A stretch of DNA of 64,000 nucleotides, from assembly GCF_963169125.1 (NCBI RefSeq), contig NC_084799.1:104175143-104239142 (forward strand), read 5' to 3'. Position numbers and translations under genes: made by a program. Position 1 is the first letter of the stretch; every line of letters starts with the position of its first letter. This DNA comes from Humulus lupulus (Eukaryota; Streptophyta; Magnoliopsida; Rosales; Cannabaceae). Positions 11,969 through 23,415 of this stretch are shown here, one piece after another. A model generated the notes under the pieces. That model did no database searches. It saw nothing but the letters and a program-made list of their open reading frames with translations, and was not told the origin of the DNA.

Positions 11969-14374
11969 TGTAATGACCCGAATTCACTAATAAGGCTTAA
12001 GGGCCTTGATTAGTGTGCCAGGATGGCGTGTTGGGATTTATGTGTGATTTTATGAGTTAAATGCATGGTTATAATTTAAAGCGTGTTATGTGACTATTTG
12101 ATTATTTGAGATGCATGACTATGTATATTAGTATGCATGTAGGCCCGGATTGTGTTAGAAGGGCATAATTGTAATTTTGGCCATGTTGGGCCTAACTGTA
12201 TTAATATGTGATGATTGTTGAGACCACAGTGGTATGTGGGTATATCCGTGATTGGTAACTTTCGGCACGAGGCGATCCTAGAGCTGGATAGCGGGGAAAA
12301 GTCACAACGGGGCATTATAATTGACTTTGGGCAAGTCAAGGAGTATTTTTGATATTGGGTTACGAAAATAAATAATTGGAGATATATTTGAGGTTAGGAT
12401 GCCTAGGCGGGAATACTGGGGGATTTTACCATTTTTGCCTCGGGGATATTTTGGTACCCCGAACCTTGAGGTAACCAGCTTAAGTTATAAAAACGAAGCA
12501 AATAAACCATTTGGAGACTTAGAGAAACCGACCCAGCCTCCACCCTCTCCTCTTCTTCTTTCTTTCCTCTTTCTTTCATGAAATCCACAGAAATCTTAGG
12601 AGAAATCAAGCTTGAATTTCTGAATATTGATGGTGGGATTTGGAGGTTTAGCTTAAGAGTTAATCAAAAACAAATCAGGATAAAGGTAAGCAATTAATTC
12701 TTTTTTTCTCAAGTTAAATTCTGAGATTTTGTTGGGTTGTGAATGTTTATGGATTTTGATAGTCAAGGTGGAGTTTGAGGCATGAAACTTTGAAGATAGG
12801 TCATGGGATCCTTTGGGAAACGATTCTACAACTGAGGTAAGGTTTAAATTAAAGTTTGATGGTTGAAATTGAGAATTTCATGGTTGCTTTTGAGTTTTAG
12901 GTTTGAAATTTCAGAAATTTGGAATTGGGATTTTGGTGAGTATTAGGTTGGATTTTTGGTGGAATTGTGTTGTTTAAACCATCCTAATGTTGTGATTATT
13001 AATTGGTTTTGAATTGGGAACTTTGGGATGGCTTAAGGTGAGGTTTTAAGCTTGAAAATGGTGGGTTTTCTGGGTTCGAAGGGTCGGGCCGCGACATGGT
13101 TCTTGGAGGGCCGCGGCCCTTGAAGGCTAAGATGCGCTGAGGATGGAGGGCGGGCCGCGACATGGTCCTTGTAGGGCCGCGGCCCTTACCTGTTTCTGGG
13201 CATTTTTGTGGCCCTGTTTGGGGGCCATGCCGCGGCATGGTTGGGCCATGCCGCGGCATGGTTGGGCCATGCCGCGACGCTTAAGGAATTTTGGGATTTT
13301 GAGAATTTAGGCTTGGGAATTTAACCACGGGTGCTCGGGATTGAATCTTTTTATATTTTTGGTGAAGTTCAATGTTCCGGGGACTAGAACTTGGTTTAGA
13401 AACTCATTTGAGATTTATCTTATTGTTATCCATTATCTTGGTTGTGACTAGGTGTTAAGCTAGAGCTCGGGAAGTGGATCGTGCTCGGGGGCCGTCATTT
13501 TTTCTATTTAAAGCATTTGGAATTAAGGTAAGAAAACTATAACACCCGTAGGATGGGGCATGGGCCCATAGTGTGATTGCAGGGTATGGCCCTATATTGC
13601 ATGTTGCATGATGAAATGATTGCAGGGCACGGCCCTATAGTGCATTACATGTTAGGGTGCAGATTTAAATGAATTTATATTTGTTTGATTGTTGTTTGAT
13701 TTATGCTATATATGATTATAGTGAAATGAACGGCTATGGCCGAGAACGGCCGCGAGGCCGGAAGTAACACCTAGCACATGGGATGCTATGGTCAGGGTAG
13801 GACCCAGGGGATACGAGTGGTATCCCTACGGTGAAGACCGAGACCCCAGGCTTCGGTAAGGCTTCGGGGGCGGCATGGCCGTGTTTGCTTAGCTAATGGT
13901 TGACTTGTTTATATGTGGATTATCTGTTATGATAAACTGTATAAATTGCATATGTTATGTTCTGCATGAGTTTTCTTGCTGGGCTTCGGCTCACGGGTGC
14001 TCTATGTTGCAGGTAAGGGCAATGACTGAGTCAACCAACCATGAGTACGGAGAGAGTGAAGTGACGCGTACATGTTCGGCCTGCCCGACTGCTTTGGTTG
14101 GGGGTTTATTCGAAAATGGCTGTAATAATCTATGTTTTTATGATTTCTCAACTGTAACCTTATTTCAAAAATGTAATTAGTTTTCAAACCTTATTTTGGG
14201 ATCCCAAAAGTTTAATAATAGAAGTTTTAATGAAACGACTCATTTTCAAAGATTACAGCCTTAACTTTTAATTAGTCACACTTTTGTTTCAAAACCTCGG
14301 TTAGCGAGTTCATTGCACACTGTTTTGTCTTAAAAACTCACTTAGTAACGGCTCTAAGGAAGTAGGGCGTTACA
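11969..14374 (+). repeat. LARD-2 3' LTR
   Basis: This 2406-bp LTR begins TGTAATGACCC and ends GGGCGTTACA. It has GCCGCGGC-type palindromes at about 13080-13280, the AGGTAAGAAAAC motif near 13528 and the TTTTCTTGCTGGGC core near 13970. The bases after it (from 14375) belong to the Tat element, so LARD-2 was inserted into the extra ORF of that element. The left target duplication is outside the window. Confidence 0.9.
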
Positions 14375-14499
14375 AAACTTAACTCCTGTATGTTTGACAA
14401 ACACATTCAGCCTGGTCTAGATACCATGTATTTGCAGGAGCTACTATTCTGCTGCACCATTTCTTTCGGTCCATAGCAGATTACTTCAACATTTCTCCT

Positions 14500-16286
14500 T
14501 TTACAGATTGCTCCAAACGGGATTCAGGCATTATCTGCTTTATACATTCTATACTTCTTGCAAGGTTGGGATCCACCCACTCCTCATGAAGTGCACTACC
14601 TCTTCGACTTTAGGACTAACTCAAACCACAAGAACACGGGTTTTTTCCACCTATTCCACAGGCACAAAGGGATCAAATACCTCCATGGTATTGCTCACAA
14701 ATCAAATCCTGGAAAATACTATACGAAGTATTTTCTGACCTCAGATATCAAGGCCAACAACTTAGCCTTCACACACGCGGGTCCATTTAACCAACCCCTG
14801 CCTACCAAGGAAATGTGTCCCTAGCAGAAGAACTGGCTAACATGTCCACCGAGGAGAAGAATGTAAAAGAGTTGGTTAGCGTGGACAATCTTCAGATGGT
14901 GGGGTTGTTACCAAGCAACCAGAACACCATAGGAGAAAGTACTACTGAGGAAGCGAATGCAACTGACCAGTCCAACGCTGATACCAAAGTAGTGACCGAT
15001 CTGTTCTTTCCTGGACCATCTCCCTACTCTCGTAGACCAGGCAACCTTATTATTAGCGAACCCCTGCCAGAGGATCAACGTAGATGTGTCGCTCCCACAC
15101 AACCTGGGAAAGGAAAGACCATTGAGCTTCATAGGGACTTCAGCTCATCATCTGAAGAAGAGGACGACTTTCTTGATCAAATCTTAAACTCAGGTTCAAT
15201 AGTCATAGTTTGATGTTTGGTTATACGAAATCTATAGAGTTGTCTGGTAGTAGTAAAAATATTTATCTACATATTGCTCCAATTTTTACTAACAAATCTT
15301 GTGTTCACTCTTTTGCAGATTCAGAGATGTTCAAGCAATTCAACACTACCCTTTCCCAAAAGAGGAAACCTAGGGAGGGAAGTGGCTCAACTCCTCCAAA
15401 CAAAGTTCCAAGGAAAACCCCGCCAATCCAGGGAAGACAACCCGAGCAGCCCATCACGATCCCGCAGCTGACTCCCTCATCAATTTCTCCCTCTATGAGT
15501 TTAACCCCCACTCGCTCGACTGGCTTAAGTGAGCCCCTTCACATCGCTGGCAACATCAGGAAGGAATTGTTTGAGCAAACTCTTCACGATGCTTCAACAA
15601 TTCAAAGCCTTGAATCTCTGCCTCAGCTCAGTGTTGAAGTTGTCCTGCAAAGGGGGCTGGCCCAACTAATGAATGTAAGTATTTTATCATAAGACATCAC
15701 AATTTGTTATTATTTGCTTTTACTTGTATTAACTTTCAGTTTTCCATTATAGTCGCTCATTACAATCAGCCATGCTTAGCACCGAGCAGTGGACTACAAG
15801 GAGTTAATCAAGGTCTTGAATGATCAGCTGGTGGAAGCCCAAACCAAAGTAGAAACTCTAACTTCTTCTGAAAAGGATCTTAGATCCAAGGTTGAGTAGG
15901 TGGAGAAGACCATTGCCGAGTGGGATGGATCTCTTAGGGAGATGGCTGATGAAAACCAGAAGTAACTTCAAATTAACAGGACGTTGACTGATCAGGTAGA
16001 AAAGCTAACTCGCGAGAATGAGGAGCTGAAGCGAGAAAAGGAAGCCGATCTCGCTCGCTACGAGGAGATTTGTTTCAACTGCTTCTACCAGGTATGGAAG
16101 TTGAATAAACCCCTCAACCTCAACTTTCTCACAGAGGAGGCCAAGGCAGAAGAACTTTCCAAGTGTGAGGCAAAGGCCGTTGAGGAGGTAGCTAATCTTG
16201 CTGGTGTTACACCCTTTTCTCCCATGTTATCGTTCCAACCGGAGGAAGTCACTGATGCTGAGGATGGTGTTGATCAACCTAAGTGA
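14500..16286 (+). pseudogene. Antisense additional ORF of the Tat element (spliced, decayed)
   Basis: This reading sense is opposite to the surrounding element. Exon-like part one (to 15213) includes the segment QGWDPPTPHEV and then an acidic Ser/Glu tail. It resembles the N-terminal part of plant gypsy extra ORFs (Transposase_28-like), judged by motif only. A frame change occurs near 14813. A short intron-like gap ends in TTTTGCAG at 15318, and exon two runs to about 15672 (Pro/Ser-rich). A second intron (GTAAGTATT to CATTATAG, about 15675-15752) leads to exon three, a coiled coil rich in Glu/Lys with stops at about 15898 and 15963. It ends at 16286. Its 5' start is cut off by LARD-2. The function of such ORFs is unknown. 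Confidence 0.65.
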
Positions 16287-17232
16287 CAATCTGACCAGGG
16301 AGCCCCATAGCTGACCAGTGAGCCTCTTTTCGACCAGAGAACTCCTTACCCAACTAGTAGACCTTTATTCTATATCTTGCTATTTTACTTTGCTCGTATG
16401 GCCGAGCTATTGGCATGAACACTTCACTTTTTTAGACTTGAGTCATTTAAAAGTTTTATTATGATAGATGCCTTATATTTTCATATGAGTACTTAGTTTT
16501 CTAACTTATAAATTCTAAACATTTCATAAGTCACTACTAAGTATGCTTTCTCACAATCTTATTGCTCTAACATTTTATGAGCATAGCGTTTTGTTTACAC
16601 ATGAATAGTTGCTCTTAACTTAAAATTTTGAAAAAATTCTAAGTTACTTAAGCTTTGTAAAACAAGTTAGCTTAACGGCCCCTGAAAACAAATATCTTTG
16701 ATCGTATTCTTATTGCTTGTGTTGAATTATATACCAGTATACCCTATGTGCCCCCCAAGTGAGTGAGGGTTGAAAAATCCTTGATCACTTGCTACTTGAC
16801 CGAATTTGTCCGAGCAGTTATTACTCGTGAAACACATTGAATATAAGGAGGATATTTCAGCAGTTAAACACTGCAAAAACATTTGACTATTTAAACGCTG
16901 GCCATTCATCTGATGGATACCGAACAGTTGAACACTGCCCGGTTTTTCCCTCCAGAAAACCTTTTTTGCTTTAAAATGCACTGATAATTGAACACTGCCA
17001 AAGTAAGAATAATCAACACATATGCAAAATTTGTAGCAAGATTCGACCGCGCTGCGTGTGATCTCCTTTATTACTCGTAAAAAAAAAAGGACAAAGTGTG
17101 TCTAATTACGAGTCTCAAACAAAATAAAATTATTCAAAAATAAAATGACTGTATAGCAAATAGCCAGTTCACAAACAAACTTAAATAACAAGTTAAACAC
17201 TTGAAACTAAGCTACTTCTCTGTAAGCAGTAT
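16287..17232. other. Region between convergent extra ORF and integrase
   Basis: This is AT-rich DNA without a gene. It should contain the 3' ends of two convergent transcripts, the antisense extra ORF and gag-pol. Degenerate repeats of a TTGAACACTGCC-like motif occur at about 16860-17000. A purine run on the minus strand near 16750 (complement of TGCCCCCCAAG) resembles a PPT but is not next to an LTR start. Confidence 0.5.
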
Positions 17233-18297
17233 TTATTGATAATAATTCCTCAAGTGCTCGCTATTCCAATAGTTCCTGATCAGCTCTCCATTTAATCGAG
17301 TAAGTTTGTAAGTGCCGGGTGGTAAGACTTGCTCGATTTGATACAGTCCCTCCCAATTCGGTCTTAGCACTCCAGCTACCGGGTCTCTGATGAACACCTT
17401 TCTGAGGACCAAATCTCTGACCTGGAACTTTTGATCTCTAACTTTGGAATTAAAATAGCGGGCCACTTTTTGCTGATGGGCAGCAACTCTCAAGTTTGCT
17501 TTTTCTTGTCTTTCTTCAAGAAAATCCAAAGATTCAGATAATAACTAGTGATTCTCCTCCTGTTCATACGTGGTTCTCCGATGAGATGGTGGGTCTACTT
17601 CGACAGGCAACATGACTTCATATCCATATGCCAAGGAAAAAAGGGTATGACCAGTTGCTGTCCGAGCAATAGTCCTGTATGACCAAAGGACTTCTGATAA
17701 TTCTTCCGCCCAAGCACCCTTAGCTCGTTCTAGACGCTTTTTCAGAGTATCTTTCAAAGTCTTATTTACGGTTTCAACCTGCCCATTGGCTTGCGGATGA
17801 GCTACCGAGAAGAAACTTTTCGTAATGCCATGCCTAGTGAAGAAATTGGTAAACAAGTCACTATCGAACTGAGTGCCATTGTCAGAGACTATCTTCTTGG
17901 GCAGACCATAGCGACATATTATATTCTTAACTACAAAATCTAACACTTTCTTTGAGGAGATCGTTGCTAGTGGTTCGACTTCGGTCCACTTAGTGAAATA
18001 ATCCACAGCAACTACTGCAAACTGTACTCCTCCTTTTCCTTTGGGTAGTTTCTCGATCAGATCAATGCCCCATACTACAAAAGGCCATGGACTCTACATC
18101 TGCTTCAAGACATTCAGAGGTGCCTTGGGTACTTTAGAAAATCTCTGGCATTTATCACACTTCTTCACATACTCCATGGAATCTTCATTCATTGTAGGCC
18201 AGAAAAATCCTTGCCGCAAAACCTTTTTAGATAGACTCTGCCCTCTAGCATGATCTCCACAGAACCCCTCGTGCACTTCGGTCAGTATGTTTTTTGA
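17233..18297 (-). pseudogene. Tat integrase (decayed)
   Basis: The zinc-binding part reads ...KKCDKCQRF (about 18150). The core has the first Asp in WGIDLIEKLP, the second in SDNGTQFD and Glu in ANGQVETVN, so the D,D,E triad is still visible. A C-terminal segment ends at 17233 with SEHLRNYYQ. Stops separate the parts at about 18093 and 17543. In an active element this enzyme inserts the DNA copy into the chromosome. It is downstream of the second RNase H, as expected in the Tat lineage. Confidence 0.88.
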
Positions 18298-18986
18298 CTA
18301 GTTGGGTGCTATGCATCTTAGCAGTGGCATAGAGTACCATCTTCTATACAACACCCCATCCATCATAATATACCTAGCAGCTTGCCTCATAATCTTTTTG
18401 GCTTCATTACGATTATCTGGTAGGACTCCCTGCTCAAGGTAAGTAATGATGGGTGTCATCCAAGTGTCAGATATTGTGATGGGCATGGCTTCTCTTTCAT
18501 TAATGCTTGGCTCTTCCAAGTATTCCATTGGTACTATATTCAAAGTTTCACAATCTTTTGCACTAGCTAATTTTGCTAGAGCGTCTGCATTAGAGTTATG
18601 CTCCCGTGGTACCAGCTTAATAGTATACTCTTCGAATTGTGCTAGCAGATCCTTGGTCTTATTCAAGTATGCCATCATGCGTTTGCCCCTTGCTTGATAT
18701 TCCCCTAAGACGTGGTAGACCACCAATTGGGAATTACTGTTTACTCCAACCGATCGGGCACGAACATCTCTAGCCAAGCGCAAGCCTGCTAGGAGGGCTT
18801 CATAGTCTGCTTCATTATTAGAAGCGTTAAATCCAAACCTTAGGGTGCAATGAATTTGGTGCTTCTCCGGCGTGATTAATATAATTCCTGATCTCGAATG
18901 ATGTTCATTTGACGACCCCTCAACAAAAAGTTGCCAAGTAGGAAGGTCCTCTCTCTGCCCAGTCACATGCTCTTGCTGGACGGGAA
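18298..18986 (-). pseudogene. Tat second (archaeal-type) RNase H
   Basis: The segment WQLFVEGSSNE, then SNNEADYEALLAGLRLA, NSNSQLVVY and NADALAKLA are the four blocks of the extra RNase H of Tat elements. The usual first Asp (VDGSSN) is Glu here and the usual third acidic position (SDSQLV) is Asn, so catalysis is probably lost even though the frame is open for over 200 codons. The N-terminal side is separated from the first RNase H by the solo LTR at 18987-21366. Confidence 0.85.
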
Positions 18987-21366
18987 TGTAACGACCCAAA
19001 ATCGCTAATAAGGCTTAAGGGCCTTGATTAGTGTGCCAGGAGGGCATGTTGGGATTTATGTGTGACTTTGGTGAGTTAAATGCATGATTATGATTTAAAG
19101 CATGTTATATGACTATTTGACTAATTGAGATGCATGACTTTGTGTATTAGTATGCATGTAGGCCCTGATTGTGTTAGAAGGGCATAATTGTAATTTTGGC
19201 CATGTTGGGCATAACTGTATTGATATGTGATGATTGTTGAGACCACATTGTGATGTGGATGTATCTGTGATTTGTGACTCGAGGCGATCCCAGTGAGCAG
19301 ACTAGCGGAAAGTCGAGGCAGAGATTTATACCCGGCTCGGGGCGAGCCTGGGGGTATAAATAGGAAGTTAATGAGTATATTGGGGTTTATTTTGATATCG
19401 AGGAATACTATTTGGTGACTTTTCAGGTATTGGGAAGCAAGCGGGAAAATATTAGAGACACTTGAGGATTAGCGGGAATTGGATAAAATTACTAAAATGG
19501 CCCTACTTGGACAAAAAGGGATTAGAGCTAATAGGGAGGGCATTGTGGTCAATTGGCTTTTTAAAGATAGATTATTTGAGGCTTTATATAGTGATTGGGA
19601 TTGTTAGAGAGTGTGAGAAATCTGAAGGAAGAAAAGAAAAGAGAGAAAAACAGAGGGTATTCCAAAGGAGCGGTTTGTGCATTCTTGCACCATTTCTCTC
19701 CATTTTTCTTGGAGCAAAGCTCAGTGGGGAGCTAGGATAGGCTGAGCATCAAGGATCTTAAGGTTGTACTTTAAGATTTGGCAAGTATTAGCAAGAACAC
19801 ATCAACTTTTGAGGTAAGTTTTTAGAAATTTCAGTTTTAAGGGTTTGGCTGGTTTGAGCTGTGTTTTGAGCTGAGTTGATGGGAACTTTAGGGAACTTCT
19901 GGGCAAGATTTGAGGATGAACAAGCTAAGGAGGTCTAGGAAATGAATCAAGGTCGAAATTTCATCAATGGTATGAATTCTAAGCCTTTAACTTTGTTGTT
20001 TGACTGAATTTCTGGGTTTAGGGTTCATCTATGGTGAATCTTGAGATTTGGGATGCATGAGCTTGGGTTTTGAGATTTGGGGATGCTTGGGATGAATGGA
20101 GAGTGTTTATAAGCTTGATTTTGAGTTTGGTAAAGATTTGGGGAAGTTTGGGTTGAGAATGGTTGAAAGAAATCGCAGAAAACGATTTTTGGTGTTGCCA
20201 GCCTGCAACTAGCGCTACAGCGCTAGTCTTTGGGCGTTGTAGCGCTAGGCCCTGTTTCTGGGGATTTTTGGTTCTGCTTGTAGCGCTACAGCGCCCTCTT
20301 TAGAGCGCTGTACTATTCACAGAAAGGGGTTTTTGGGCTTTTGTTGAGGGATTTTGACCTAGGGTTCGGAGCTCGATTCCACCACTTTGTTTTGGGGATC
20401 TAGGACTTCCCGGGGGCTTGGGATTGGTCCCAAGGCTAGGTTTTCGGACTTGGGGTTCGGTGTTGACTTTGACCTATGGTTGTGTTTAGGTGTGCGCTAG
20501 GGCTTGAGTGGGATCGTGCTCAAGGAGTCAAGTGTTGAAAGCTATCGAATTGAAAGGTAAGAAAACTATAACAGCCGTAGGATAGGGCATGGGCCCATAG
20601 TGTGATTGTGGGGCATGGCCCTATATTGCATTACATGTTAGGGTGCAGACTTGATTGAATTAATATATGTTAAAATGTTATTTGAGTTAGACTATCTGTG
20701 ATTATAGTTAAATGATACGGCGAGGAGCTGAGAACGGCAGTGGGGCCGGAAGTACCACATAGCACGCGGAGTGCTTGTAGTCAGGGTGGGACCCCATGTA
20801 TACATATGATATCCTTACGGTGAGGACCGAGACCCCAGGCTTTGGTAAGGCTTCTGGGGCGGCATGGCCGGGTTGCTTAAGTCAAATGGTTGACCTGTTT
20901 ATCTGTGGACTATTTGATATGATTAACTGTATAATTTGCATATGTTATGTACTGCTTGAGTTTTCTTGCTGGGCTTCGGCTCACGGGTGCTCTGTGTTGC
21001 AGGTAAGGGCATAGATTAAGTCAACCAGCCATGAGTACGGAGAACGTGAAGCGACGCGTACATGTTTGGCCTGCCCGACTGCTTTGGTTGGGGGTTTATT
21101 CGAGAAATGGCTGTAATAATCTATAATTTTTATAACTAATCAACTGCAAACTTATTTTAAGATGTAAATAGTTTTCAAACCCTATTTTGGGATCCCAAAT
21201 GTTTAATACTAGAAGTTTTAAATGAAACAACGCATTTTTAAAGATTACAGCCTTAACTTTTGATTAGTCACACTTTCGTTTTAAAAACCTCGGTTAGCGA
21301 GTTCATTGCACACTGTTTTGTCTTAAAACTCACTTGGTAATGGTTCTAAGGAAGTAGGGCGTTACA
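18987..21366 (+). repeat. Solo LTR (Tekay type) with TSD GGGAA
   Basis: This 2380-bp LTR begins TGTAACGACCC and ends GGGCGTTACA. It is flanked by identical 5-bp duplications GGGAA (18982-18986 and 21367-21371). No interior or second LTR is present, so it is the product of LTR-LTR recombination. It lies in opposite orientation to the host Tat element and splits its RNase H region. Its GC cassette (20200-20320) uses AGCGCT palindromes instead of GCCGCGGC. A TATA-like TTTATATAG occurs at about 19583. Confidence 0.95.
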
Positions 21367-21371
21367 GGGAA

Positions 21372-22130
21372 TATCAGGAATCCCAGTACATTCAGCAATA
21401 AAATCCGCCAAAGCCTGTCCCTTAATAGCAGACCTTGGTTGATATTTGATTTTGAATTGGCCCAATTCAACCGCCCATTTAAGTAGACGACCAGATGACT
21501 CTGGCTTCTGTAAGACTTGGTGTAGGGGCTGGTCGGTAAGTACTTTAATGGGATGTGCCTGGAAGTACGGTCGCAGTTTGCGAGATGCAAGTACCAAGCA
21601 ATAGGCCAACTTCTAGATCACGAGATACCTGGACTCTGCTCCTATCAGTTGCTTGCTAACGTAGTACACCGGGTGCTGCACTTTATCCTCTTCTCACACT
21701 AGAGCAGCGTTGACAGCATGCTCTGTGACTGCTATGTAAACAAAGAGGTCTTCCCCATCAACTGGCTTTGAAAGAACAGGAGGTTGAGCCAAGTGTTCTT
21801 TTATGGCTTGAAAAGCTTGCTCATATTTTTCTGTCCATTCAAATTTCTTGCTTCCTCTAAGCAAGTTGAAAAACGGGACACATTTGTCCGTTGATTTAGA
21901 AATGAACCTGCTTAGAGAAGCAATCCGCCCAGTCAAGCTTTGCACATCCTTACTCCTGGCTGGAAACTTCATTTCTGCGAGCGCCTTTATCTTCTCTGGA
22001 TTTGCTTCTATTCCTCGCGAGTGTACAATAAACTCAAGAAATTTTCCAGAACTTACTCCAAACGAGCACTTGAGGGGATTCAACTTCATACTGTAGTTTC
22101 TCAGTACTGCAAAGCATTCCTCCAAATCTC
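21372..22130 (-). pseudogene. Tat RT thumb/connection and first RNase H (decayed)
   Basis: The translation runs through KLNPLKCSFGVSSGKFL, SLTGRIASLSRFISKS and LGQFKIKYQPRSAIKGQALADFI, which are typical of Tat RT ends and the RNase H linked to RT. A stop at about 21693 and another near 21610 break the frame. The last codons join to the second RNase H once the solo LTR at 18987-21366 is removed. Confidence 0.85.
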
Positions 22131-22616
22131 GTACATGTCCTACCTTACCAGCATATCATCTACGTACACCTCCATGTTTTTGCCGATTAAGTGACGGAAA
22201 ATGCCATTCACTAAACGCTGGTAGGTGGCTCCCACGTTCTTTAAGCCGAATGGCATGACCTTATAACAGTACAACCCTATGTCTGTTCAGAAACTGGTAT
22301 GCTCCTCATTGAGAGGATGCATACTAATATGGTTATACCCTGAGTAAGCATCCATAAAGGACAAAGTTTCATGACCAGAGGTCGCGTCAACCAACTGGTC
22401 TATTCTTGGCAAAGGAAAACAGTTCTTAGGACATGCTTTGTTCAGGTTGGTAAAGTCCACACAAGTCCTCCACTTTCCATTGGACTTGGGCACTAATACT
22501 GGGTTTGAAACCCAAGCAGGGTAATAAGCCTCCCTTATAAACCTGCTTTCCTTTTGCTGCTCCACCTCTTCCTTGAGAGCCTTTGCTCGATCCTTGTCAA
22601 GCAATCTTCTCTTATA
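22131..22616 (-). pseudogene. Tat reverse transcriptase (decayed)
   Basis: Recognisable blocks are NPVLVPKSNGKWRTCVDF, PLPRIDQLVDATSGHE, SFMDAYSGYNHISM and, after a break near 22286, VMPFGLKNVGATYQRL followed by the catalytic YVDDM (22152-22166). The active-site Asp pair is kept, but the frame is interrupted at 22286 and again just after YVDDM. The enzyme copies element RNA into DNA in cytoplasmic particles. Confidence 0.88.
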
Positions 22617-23415
22617 CTATACTGCTATATAGCTTTCATCCATGTTGAGCACGTGGCTGCTCACAATTGGTGAGATTCCCACAGTATCCTTATGAGACCA
22701 GGCGAAGACATCTTGATTCCTCCGCAAAAATTCTACCAGCTGTGCTTTTACTTCTAACTTTAACTTTTTTCCAACCTTGACCCCTCCGGTCGGGTCATTC
22801 TCATCTAATGGGACCTCATCTAATTCTTCCGTAGGTCCCACCTCACTATCATAATCCCCAAAGCGAGGATCAAAGTCCATTCCCTCGCTTTGGGCAACGC
22901 CCTATTTGGTGACTTCATCACCGGATGGGGCTTGTTGTTCACTTAAACCAAGAGTGCTTTCTTGGCCAAACTCTTCCAACATTCTTTCCTGATCGGCCAC
23001 GATTGTAATGCTTTGTCGGTCGACATCCATCTCCTCTACCTCCTCTCTATTTGCACATACAATCATATTGTTTTCTCTAGCCCCTTTTCGTGCTTTAGCT
23101 ACCAAGGCATTATAACATTCTCTAGCTTCTCTCTGGTCTCCTCGGACACAACCTATGCCTGCACTGGTCAAGAACTTCATAAAAAGGTGCCATATAGGGA
23201 CTGCCGCATGCAAGGCTGTGAGTAGTGGTCGACAAATCACCACATTATAAGCCGACGAACAGTCAACTACCAGAAACTCAATCATAACTGTCTCGTGCTT
23301 AGGAGCATCTCCTATTGTGACTGGTAACTTGATAGTTCCGGCCGGTGATAGCCCTTCTCCAGTAAATCCATAAATGACTTGAGAGCATGGCTTTAGGTCA
23401 TTAATGGATAGTTTA
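22617..23415 (-). pseudogene. Tat protease-RT linker region
   Basis: This continues the protease domain past the solo LTR at 23416 (SINDLKPCSQ, then FLVVDCSSAYNVVICRPLLTAL, the usual second half of the Tat protease). An acidic linker leads into RT. The call as one reading region rests on the clean rejoining of frame to 25872-26205 when the solo LTR is removed. There is a stop at about 22902. Confidence 0.8.

Noticed and set aside
16727..16981. PPT and LTR start of the Tat element near 16750
   Set aside because: A purine run exists but no TG start or LTR sequence follows, and the extra ORF lies further left, so the 3' LTR must be beyond the window.
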